DNA from: Flavobacteriales bacterium UBA4011
GTDB lineage: Bacteria; Bacteroidota; Bacteroidia; Flavobacteriales_D; Crocinitomicaceae
Assembly (NCBI GenBank): GCA_002384725.1
Contig: DGBF01000085.1
Span: 4,773-9,847, forward strand
Direction of reading: 5' to 3'
DNA: 5,075 nt
Below the pieces are notes generated by a model that saw nothing but the letters and a program-made list of their open reading frames with translations, was not told where the DNA came from and ran no database searches. Positions within the stretch are counted from its first letter, which is position 1. The number at the start of each line of letters is the position of its first letter. Both the position numbers and the translations under genes were made by a program. Shown piece after piece: positions 1 to 5,075 of this stretch.

Positions 1-306
1 ATGAATCCAAAATATTTATTTTGCGATGAGCCGAATTCGGGATTAGATCCGCAGACTTCTATTGTAATTGACAACTTAATCCGCGAAATCACCTACGAAT
101 CGAATATTACGACGGTTGTTATTTCGCACGATATGAACTCCGTAATAGAGATCGGCGATAACATCATGTTTATTCATGAGGGTAAAAACTGGTGGCAAGG
201 CGATAAAAACTCTATCATCCGTACCGATAATCAAGAAATCATCGACTTTGTTTACGCTTCAGATTTCATGAAAGAAATCAAAGATTCGATGAAAAACAAT
301 CATTAA
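1..306 (+). CDS. MlaF-like ABC transporter ATP-binding protein, 3' part only
   Basis: This is the C-terminal 101 residues of an ABC ATPase; the gene runs off the left edge. The first visible ATG is almost certainly internal, because Walker A, the Q-loop and the LSGGQ signature must lie upstream. Visible elements are Walker B with the catalytic glutamate (YLFCDEP, Glu10), the D-loop (SGLD, residues 13-16) and the switch histidine in ISHD (His43). The tail (NQEIIDFVYASDFMKEIK) resembles the end of MlaF-type ATPases in Bacteroidota. By family, MlaF powers the Mla system, which moves phospholipids between inner and outer membrane together with the permease MlaE and the MCE-domain protein MlaD; those partners would be expected to the left. 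The ABC ATPase call is firm. The MlaF assignment is an inference from the tail and general similarity. The stop codon overlaps the stop of the convergent gene on the other strand. Confidence 0.88.
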   Translation: MNPKYLFCDEPNSGLDPQTSIVIDNLIREITYESNITTVVISHDMNSVIEIGDNIMFIHEGKNWWQGDKNSIIRTDNQEIIDFVYASDFMKEIKDSMKNNH

Positions 307-1523
307 TTACCATCCCAGCCGTAGCGAACCCATCCATTTTTCCATCGCTGAATTGCGCTCAATTCTATTTCGTAAAAGCCTAAATTTCGATCTAGGATAA
401 AATCAATTGTGTTCAACATCCAATCGCGTTGAAAAACAAATTCGCGCTGTACAGAGTTGGTAAAACCATACGACCAAACTTCCGTTGTGAGTTCTTTGAT
501 TATTCTGTCTGGCGGGCCAAATAAAATATACATCATTCCTCTATCCGTTTTCCAGCCTAGTTTATGGGTGCTAAAATGAACATTGGCATATTCCACACGA
601 CGGTTGAATTCTTGTATGAGTTTTTCGGCTTTCAACAAATCATTAGCTGACGCTTCAGACCAAAACTTGACCCATGAATTTATGGTAATTGACTCATCAC
701 GCAGCAAGTAGATCAGCGGTTCGATTGTTTGACGATTGGCATGCTGAAGTTTTGTTACACCGTATGGTACAAGCGCCTCACCAATGTTTTCTTTCGACCA
801 AATAGTAAAATGCGTTTCTACTTCGCAGGTATTGATAAGTTCAACTATGTCTTCTAGCGCCGATGTTTGCTTCTTTAATGAATCGTTATCCAAATTTTCA
901 ATCCTTTTCAAATCATACATAGAGGTGCTTGGCAATTGATTTTCCGAACTATACGATACCACAAATTCATTGGTCTCCAAATTGGAAATTAGGTCAATCT
1001 GCTCTCGATAAATGAAATTTTCGATAAGTGGCAATCTACTCTCTTTTTCAATGAGTAAAATATCTTCGGGAATTAAAGTCATAAATCGAAACCAAGTAGA
1101 TTTTTGACTTTGAATGGTATGTTTATTTAAATCAGCCAAACCAATTTCATAATTCAAGTTCAATAAATAAGGCGCAGAAAAGGTGATGCTGTCCAAAACT
1201 GAAATAGAATCAAGTCGTTGATACTCTTTCTCAATTTCAAAATTAAATTTCGATTTGTTTTTAATTTCTACTTGTACTCGAAAATGCGTTGATAAATTTC
1301 CAAGCGAATCGTTTTTCCGAAGTAAATATTTTGGATCAACCTTATAATACAACTTGCATAAGGTATCAGACATTCGGAAGAAAACATTGTCGAGAGCTAA
1401 ATTACTGGTTTCCTTCAGCTTTTGTTCTTTCACTTTTGACAAATGCCCATATCCTGTTTGCTTAGGTGCGCCACACGAAAATAACATCATCACAAAAAAA
1501 CTCCCCCAAAAGATCGTTTTCAC
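303..1523 (-). CDS. GWxTD domain-containing lipoprotein
   Basis: A predicted lipoprotein of 406 residues, of unknown molecular function. The name-giving motif GWKTD is at residues 323-327 and is followed by the usual RG-x-MYILFGPPD segment. I chose the GTG at 1523 because it yields a proper lipoprotein signal: Lys at position 2, a hydrophobic stretch (IFWGSFFVMMLF) and the lipobox LFSC with the lipidated Cys at 17. The frame stays open to further GTG codons at 1571 and 1607, but those would place 28 polar residues before the signal and fall inside a tandem repeat. The middle (about 80-240) looks like extracytoplasmic beta-rich sequence; an alpha-helical stretch precedes the GWxTD motif. Proteins of this family occur widely in Bacteroidota and have no established reaction. 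It lies downstream of an Omp85-type barrel gene on the same strand, 195 bp away, so a joint envelope role is possible but unproven. Confidence 0.88.
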   Translation of the reverse strand: MKTIFWGSFFVMMLFSCGAPKQTGYGHLSKVKEQKLKETSNLALDNVFFRMSDTLCKLYYKVDPKYLLRKNDSLGNLSTHFRVQVEIKNKSKFNFEIEKEYQRLDSISVLDSITFSAPYLLNLNYEIGLADLNKHTIQSQKSTWFRFMTLIPEDILLIEKESRLPLIENFIYREQIDLISNLETNEFVVSYSSENQLPSTSMYDLKRIENLDNDSLKKQTSALEDIVELINTCEVETHFTIWSKENIGEALVPYGVTKLQHANRQTIEPLIYLLRDESITINSWVKFWSEASANDLLKAEKLIQEFNRRVEYANVHFSTHKLGWKTDRGMMYILFGPPDRIIKELTTEVWSYGFTNSVQREFVFQRDWMLNTIDFILDRNLGFYEIELSAIQRWKNGWVRYGWDGN

Positions 1524-1561
1524 ATGAAATGTGGTGCCTGGTATTGTTTGTATGGATTGAA

Positions 1562-1614
1562 TTCTTGCCACGTATGTTGTGTTAATGCTTGGTTTTTTTC
1601 TTGCCACGAATGTT
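1562..1614 (-). repeat. Tandem pair of 17-bp repeats ahead of the GWxTD gene
   Basis: Two copies of a 17-base unit lie 36 bp apart, at 1562-1578 and 1598-1614. They differ at one position: on the minus strand AACATACGTGGCAAGAA and AACATTCGTGGCAAGAA. Each contains a GTG that would serve as an upstream start of the downstream reading frame, which makes the longer starts doubtful. The core ATTCGTGGCAAGAA resembles short intergenic repeats that I recall as common in Bacteroidota genomes; that link is from memory and not demonstrated here. The repeats probably sit in the 5' untranslated leader. Confidence 0.6.
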
Positions 1615-1659
1615 CCGTGACTGTTATGTGTCTGTTTGAATCGTTTTTTAAGAATACGA

Positions 1660-1688
1660 TAAAATTAAATTAGCGGAAATTTGTGCAA
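1660..1688 (-). promoter_or_regulatory. Candidate Bacteroidota-type promoter for the GWxTD gene
   Basis: On the minus strand a TTG (1688-1686) is followed after 18 bases by TAATTTTA (1667-1660). This matches seven of eight positions of the -7 element TAnnTTTG, with a spacing within the range described for the flavobacterial -33/-7 promoter. It lies between the stop of the Omp85 gene and the start of the GWxTD gene, so the GWxTD gene may be transcribed separately with a leader of about 130 bases. Such matches are frequent by chance in AT-rich DNA. Confidence 0.3.
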
Positions 1689-1718
1689 TTCGCGGCCTTT
1701 TACACCCACATTATTCAT

Positions 1719-3425
1719 CTAAAAATAGGCAATATATCCGAAATGGATTTTGCCATTTTTAAACAATATCGGGTTATTTTGCTGACTGCCGAGTGCATAT
1801 TGAATGGAAAATATTCCTATTTGTGTCCCGAAGGAAAATCCTGCTCCGAAACCGAATGGATAATCATTTTGATATCCTTCGCTATTTCTTTCATAAAAGC
1901 TATGATCATAAAACAAAAAGGCCCGAGAATTTTTATCAAATAAGAATCGATACTCCAAACTAAACGTGGTGTAAGTAGATGCGAAAATTTCTTGTTCATT
2001 GAAACCCCGTTGTGTTGTCAAGCCGCCAAAGCGATACAATTCATTTTGAAAAATGTTAGGTGTAGATAAAAATGACGTGTGATTTGCTAAACGGAAAACG
2101 TGTCTTTTGGCTACAGGTAAAAAATATTCGATATCACTTTCACCTTTGAAAACAAGCGACCTTTCCACTAAACTGGTATCTTTTTTTTGACTTTGCCGTT
2201 GACCAACTGAACTAGAAACATCAATGGAATAACCAGTTCGAGGATTTGGTAAATAATCTACTTTTCGTTTGATGAGTGCAACTCCGTAGTTGTTTGATTT
2301 GATATTCGCTAAACCGGTGAAGCTCGTATTGTTTGCCGAACCGCTCAACAACGATGAAGTAATTCTTTCATAATAAAAACTGATAAAATTTCCGCCTTTC
2401 ATATGGTATTGAAGTGCGGCTCTACCTTTCAGGTCTAGAAAAGTACTGTCGCGTTTATAGAGGTTGAATTTACCATCTAATCCAAAAGGCGATTTGAATA
2501 AAAAAGGGAAATTTGTTTGAACTTTTAGTTGTTGCGTTTGCGTCTGTAAGTTCTGCCATTTCAAATCGATTAGCTCGCCTGTTTTTAATGTATTCAATAA
2601 CTTCAGTGCAAGTTCACCTGTTAAAAAATAACCGCCTTGTACAAGATCAGGTTGAAGACCTACAAAACCATTGGCGGAACTCATCGGTCGACTTTTTAAA
2701 TAAAGAAAAAGCTCAACTCCATCGCTGGTGAAAAGGTATTCACTGGATTTGATCTCCGTTAAGAAAGGAACCTGTTCAATTTTCTGTGCGATTGTTCCCA
2801 ATACACTTTCATTGTGCCAATCCCCTACTTTTATTTGCAACAAACTAGAAATATAATTGAGAGAAACAGCGGTATCACCTTTCACATGAATCTCTTTCCA
2901 TTTTAATCGTTGATTTTTTTCAATGGCCAGATTCGCTGAAGATCCTTTAGTATCCAAAACAACATCCGTGAGCGAAACTTTTGAAAAAGGATAACCAGAA
3001 TTGAGCATACTCTGATGAATTTGGGTCATATATTCCCCAATTTCTTTTGCTCTAAATGACTGATTTGTTAGAAATTTCTCTTTGAATTGACCTTCTTTTT
3101 TTAGAAATTCTGTTGTTTCAAGGGTTAAAATCAGTCGAATTGAATTGAATTTTTCACCCAAATGAAAATTAACTTGACAGTTTTTTTTTTGAAAATCAAT
3201 TGCATCGACAGAAGCCGTTAAATATCCTTCTGACAAAGCTTTAGCTCTAAAAACATTTAAATAAGTTAAAAGCTCTAAACTATCCTTGAATTCGACTTTC
3301 GGTTTTTTTATGAAACTTTTATAATCTTCTGTCGTAAAGGAGATATGGAATGGTTTTTGCGCTTTTGTATAAAACGGACGAAAAAGCATTAACAAAAAAA
3401 TAATAGTTACTGTAGAAAACTTCAT
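1719..3425 (-). CDS. Omp85-superfamily outer membrane protein (BamA/TamA type)
   Basis: A 568-residue outer membrane protein of the Omp85 superfamily. A Sec signal peptide is visible (MKFSTVTIIFLLMLF, probably cut after YTKA near residue 22). Residues about 45-247 form two to three POTRA-like domains; the best is the last, about 173-247 (LKWKEIHVKGD to VELFLYLKSRP). From about 252 to the end, alternating aromatic and polar strands look like the 16-stranded barrel. The conserved loop-6 motif is present as QRGF with Arg473, and the last strands (GFGAGFSFGT, then IFSIQYALG) and terminal Phe568 fit the family. By family, these proteins insert or translocate outer membrane proteins. It is far shorter than a typical BamA (about 800 residues) and close to TamA in size, so it is probably an accessory paralogue and not the essential BamA. 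The substrate is unknown. A run of ten adenines occurs in the coding strand near residues 79-82. Confidence 0.88.
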   Translation of the reverse strand: MKFSTVTIIFLLMLFRPFYTKAQKPFHISFTTEDYKSFIKKPKVEFKDSLELLTYLNVFRAKALSEGYLTASVDAIDFQKKNCQVNFHLGEKFNSIRLILTLETTEFLKKEGQFKEKFLTNQSFRAKEIGEYMTQIHQSMLNSGYPFSKVSLTDVVLDTKGSSANLAIEKNQRLKWKEIHVKGDTAVSLNYISSLLQIKVGDWHNESVLGTIAQKIEQVPFLTEIKSSEYLFTSDGVELFLYLKSRPMSSANGFVGLQPDLVQGGYFLTGELALKLLNTLKTGELIDLKWQNLQTQTQQLKVQTNFPFLFKSPFGLDGKFNLYKRDSTFLDLKGRAALQYHMKGGNFISFYYERITSSLLSGSANNTSFTGLANIKSNNYGVALIKRKVDYLPNPRTGYSIDVSSSVGQRQSQKKDTSLVERSLVFKGESDIEYFLPVAKRHVFRLANHTSFLSTPNIFQNELYRFGGLTTQRGFNEQEIFASTYTTFSLEYRFLFDKNSRAFLFYDHSFYERNSEGYQNDYPFGFGAGFSFGTQIGIFSIQYALGSQQNNPILFKNGKIHFGYIAYF

Positions 3426-3550
3426 TCCGCCTTTGAACGTATGTTGATAGAGAATATTGGGTAAATTCTATTGTTGATAATAAAAATATGGATAATGCGT
3501 TAAATAAAGTAACTTTACCTTGTAGATTGATTAACCGATTAAACCAAAGA

Positions 3551-3685
3551 ATGATGAAAAGAGTAGTGATTTTAACAGCAATGGCAATAGTATTAACAGC
3601 AGGACTGATGGCATGTGGCGGTTCACAAGGTGGACATTGTGATGCGTACGGAAGTGTTGAAAATGTAGATTTAGGGGCGAAATAA
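3551..3685 (+). CDS. Tiny lipoprotein with a GGHCDAYG motif
   Basis: A small lipoprotein of unknown function. Starting at the second of two adjacent ATGs (3554), it has 43 residues: a charged MKR, a hydrophobic core (VVILTAMAIVLTAG) and the lipobox LMAC with the lipidated Cys at 21. The mature peptide is only 23 residues, CGGSQGGHCDAYGSVENVDL followed by GAK. The frame is open back to an ATG at 3488, but that would put 21 extra residues before a complete signal peptide, so I prefer 3551/3554. The HCDAYG segment, as I remember it, recurs in short predicted lipoproteins of Flavobacteriales; I cannot check this here. A second cysteine in the motif could form a disulfide or bind metal, which is speculation. 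The gene is divergent from the Omp85 gene and is followed 22 bp later by an intrinsic terminator. A weak -7-like element, TAACTTTA, lies at 3510-3517 without a good -33 partner. Confidence 0.75.
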   Translation: MMKRVVILTAMAIVLTAGLMACGGSQGGHCDAYGSVENVDLGAK

Positions 3686-3701
3686 TCCCTTTACTATATA
3701 A

Positions 3702-4184
3702 CTATTGAGGTCGTTCATTGAGAAGCGACCTTTTTTTATAGCACCTTTTTTCGCAGTTGACTTTATAAAACGACGTAAATACTTTCACCAACATCCAATT
3801 ATCGGATCTATCTTCGCTCTCACAATCTGGACAAGATTCCACTTCTATTTTATATTTCACGCTTTGCGAGGATGGACGAATTTCAACTTCTCTTGAAAAA
3901 TGTGTATTGCAACCAGCGGTAATAAGGAAACTTAAAACTGCATATTCATCGCAATCGATAGGTGAATAGGTATAACCATTGTCAAAACTGACTTTTAAAT
4001 CAAATTGTGGAGTATTGGCCTGATGAACTGAAGCAATGCCATCAATATTTCCACCATATACAATTGCATCTAGAATAATGTCTCCAGCATTTAAATTATC
4101 TGGGGAATCACAACCTTTTTCACAAGAAGAAAAGCCGAAGCCAAGGATAACAAATCGGATAAAAAAGAGAATTTTATTTGTAAT
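3702..4184 (-). CDS. Cysteine-containing predicted lipoprotein without a canonical start
   Basis: A minus-strand frame is open from 4193 (in-frame TAA at 4196-4194) to the TAG at 3704-3702, 163 codons, and reads as an exported protein. Near its start are a basic and hydrophobic segment (TNKILFFIRFVILGFGF) and an FSSC lipobox with Cys at 4124-4122. The mature part begins CEKGCDSP and has eight cysteines, including a CPDC pair, and mixed beta-like sequence; I recognise no domain. There is no ATG, GTG or TTG in frame before the lipobox. Either the ATT at 4184-4182 is the start (160 residues, coordinates given here), or the gene starts at the ATG at 4206-4204 and a one-base shift breaks it. Skipping T4176 would join MNRLIPRYYK to KILFFIRF, also a good signal peptide. 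That ATG is 27 bp after lptB on the same strand, so co-transcription with lptB is plausible. It could be a functional gene, a recent pseudogene or a sequencing error. Confidence 0.55.
   Translation of the reverse strand: MTNKILFFIRFVILGFGFSSCEKGCDSPDNLNAGDIILDAIVYGGNIDGIASVHQANTPQFDLKVSFDNGYTYSPIDCDEYAVLSFLITAGCNTHFSREVEIRPSSQSVKYKIEVESCPDCESEDRSDNWMLVKVFTSFYKVNCEKRCYKKRSLLNERPQ
3708..3737 (+). terminator. Intrinsic terminator of the tiny lipoprotein gene
   Basis: An 8-bp stem (AGGTCGTT at 3708-3715 with AGCGACCT at 3724-3731, including one G-U pair) closes an 8-base loop and runs into seven T residues (3731-3737). It starts 22 bp after the stop codon of the tiny lipoprotein gene and is oriented to end its transcript. 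On the minus strand the hairpin is not followed by a T-run, so it should work in one direction only. The same bases are codons near the C-terminus of the minus-strand lipoprotein frame. Confidence 0.82.
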
Positions 4185-4233
4185 AACGAGGTATTAATCT
4201 ATTCATATGTAGTTTATTTTTTCGAAAATTCAA

Positions 4234-4968
4234 TCATTTCTTGCGCAACACAAAGTTTTGACCAAGGTATACTTTGCGAACTTGTTCGTCAGCTGCCAGC
4301 TCTTCAGCAGTGCCTGATTTCAGGATACTTCCCTCAAAAAGCAAGTAGGCTCTATCTGTTATCGTCAAAGTTTCTTGTACATTATGATCGGTAATCAGAA
4401 TACCAATATTTTTCTTTTTCAATTGGGAAATGATACTCTGAATATCTTCAACCGCGATTGGATCGACTCCGGCAAACGGTTCATCCAAAAGCAAGAACTT
4501 TGGATTTGTCGCCAAGGCTCGAGCAATTTCTGTTCTCCTTTTTTCACCACCAGACAAACGATTTCCAAGTGTTTTTCGAACATGATTCAAGCTAAACTCT
4601 GAAATCAATTCTTCCAATCTTTCCTCACGTTCCGTTTTTGACATCTTCGTCATTTCTAGAATCGCCATGATGTTGTCTTCCACACTTAATTTACGGAAAA
4701 CTGAAACCTCTTGTGGCAAATATCCAATTCCCATTTGGGAACGTTTGAACATCGGATAATTTGTAATATTCGTATCGTCTAGGTAAACATTTCCTTCGTC
4801 AGGACTTACCAAACCCACAATCATGTAAAAAGAGGTCGTTTTACCAGCACCATTTGGACCTAAAAGTCCGTATATACTTCCTTTAGGAACTTGTAACGAA
4901 ACATTATTTAAAGCCGTATAATCGCCATATTGTTTTACTACGTTTTGTACTTCGAGGATATTGCTCAT
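4234..4968 (-). CDS. lptB: Lipopolysaccharide export ATP-binding protein LptB
   Basis: LptB is the cytoplasmic ATPase that, as a dimer with the permeases LptF and LptG, extracts lipopolysaccharide from the inner membrane and drives it along the Lpt bridge to the outer membrane. The 244-residue length is normal for the family. All ABC motifs are intact: Walker [10 protein letters not shown] (37-45), Q-loop at Gln86 in YLPQE, signature LSGGEKRR (138-145), Walker B FLLLDEP with catalytic Glu163, D-loop GVDP, and switch His195 in ITDHN. The segment [17 protein letters not shown] (89-105) after the Q-loop is characteristic of LptB compared with branched-chain amino acid ATPases. The ATG at 4968 gives the expected N-terminus [15 protein letters not shown]. 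No Shine-Dalgarno sequence is seen. No lptA, lptC, lptF or lptG gene is in the window; a lone lptB would not be surprising in Bacteroidota. A minus-strand terminator lies 52 bp upstream, so transcription probably starts between it and the gene. Confidence 0.95.
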   Translation of the reverse strand: MSNILEVQNVVKQYGDYTALNNVSLQVPKGSIYGLLGPNGAGKTTSFYMIVGLVSPDEGNVYLDDTNITNYPMFKRSQMGIGYLPQEVSVFRKLSVEDNIMAILEMTKMSKTEREERLEELISEFSLNHVRKTLGNRLSGGEKRRTEIARALATNPKFLLLDEPFAGVDPIAVEDIQSIISQLKKKNIGILITDHNVQETLTITDRAYLLFEGSILKSGTAEELAADEQVRKVYLGQNFVLRKK

Positions 4969-5020
4969 AAATCGGGTTACTTTAATTAACTAGTTAGTAG
5001 GTAAAATTGAATTTTGTTAC

Positions 5021-5053
5021 AAAAAAACCCACCCCTCATTGCTAAAGGATGGG
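5021..5053 (-). terminator. Intrinsic terminator of a gene to the right
   Basis: On the minus strand a 9-bp stem with two G-U pairs (CCCATCCTT, 5053-5045, with AGGGGTGGG, 5036-5028) encloses an 8-base loop and is followed by seven T residues (5027-5021). It would end a transcript entering from the right edge. A TAG at 5064-5062 could be that gene's stop, but too little sequence is visible to fix the frame. It separates lptB from upstream transcription, unless read-through makes it an attenuator. Confidence 0.75.
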
Positions 5054-5075
5054 AAAAATTGCTATGAAAAAGAAA

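Noticed and set aside
1683..1943. Open frame on the plus strand, 86 codons
   Set aside because: Mostly antisense to the 3' end of the Omp85 gene, with a composition that follows from it; no signal or domain.
1817..1999. Open frame on the minus strand, 60 codons, in another frame of the Omp85 gene
   Set aside because: Lies wholly inside the barrel-coding sequence and shows no independent features.
2513..2731. Open frame on the plus strand, 72 codons
   Set aside because: Antisense shadow of the last POTRA/first barrel region of the Omp85 gene.
3488..3550. N-terminal extension of the tiny lipoprotein from an upstream ATG
   Set aside because: It would put 21 residues before a complete lipoprotein signal peptide and overlaps the likely promoter region.
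3705..3896. Open frame on the plus strand, 63 codons rich in Phe
   Set aside because: Begins inside the terminator hairpin and is antisense to the cysteine-containing lipoprotein frame, which has a far more protein-like composition.
4375..4602. Open frame on the plus strand, 75 codons
   Set aside because: Antisense to the conserved ATPase motifs of lptB.
4982..4996. Palindromes TTAATTAA and TAACTAGTTA upstream of lptB, considered as an operator
   Set aside because: Short AT-rich palindromes are frequent by chance and no regulator or second copy is visible.
5064..5075. ATG AAA AAG AAA at the right edge, a possible start of a plus-strand gene (MKKK)
   Set aside because: Only four codons are visible, and the adjacent terminator is oriented for a minus-strand gene coming from the right, so it cannot be supported.

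Overview
The window looks like a chromosomal stretch from a Bacteroidota bacterium, most likely of the order Flavobacteriales. The evidence is AT-rich DNA, no clear Shine-Dalgarno sequences before the starts, a GWxTD-domain lipoprotein (a family typical of this phylum), lipoproteins with short Bacteroidota-type lipoboxes, and one promoter candidate of the TTG / TAnnTTTG type. A placement near Fluviicola/Crocinitomicaceae is only an impression. I see no transposase, integrase, phage gene, CRISPR array, tRNA or rRNA.

Layout, left to right. Bases 1-306 (+) are the 3' part of an MlaF-like ABC transporter ATPase whose start lies outside the window. It meets, tail to tail with a 4-bp overlap, a minus-strand GWxTD-domain lipoprotein gene (303-1523). 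That gene is preceded by a tandem pair of 17-bp repeats and a possible promoter. Upstream of it, on the same strand, is a 568-residue Omp85-superfamily outer membrane protein with POTRA-type domains and a 16-strand-type barrel (1719-3425). Divergent from it is a 43-residue lipoprotein (3551-3685, +) with a strong intrinsic terminator. Next comes a minus-strand reading frame (3702-about 4184) for a cysteine-containing lipoprotein. It has no ATG, GTG or TTG start in frame before its lipobox, so standard gene callers would miss it. It follows closely behind lptB (4234-4968, -), the ATPase of the lipopolysaccharide exporter. An intrinsic terminator at 5021-5053 ends a minus-strand transcript arriving from the right.

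The common theme is the cell envelope. There is a phospholipid-transport ATPase, an LPS-export ATPase, an outer-membrane barrel with POTRA domains, and three predicted lipoproteins. The genes are not one operon: strands switch several times, and at least two terminators divide the region. No convincing new multi-gene system is visible. The most interesting items are the cryptic lipoprotein frame at 3702-4193, the tiny lipoprotein beside it, and the terminator hairpin that doubles as the 3' coding end of the cryptic frame.
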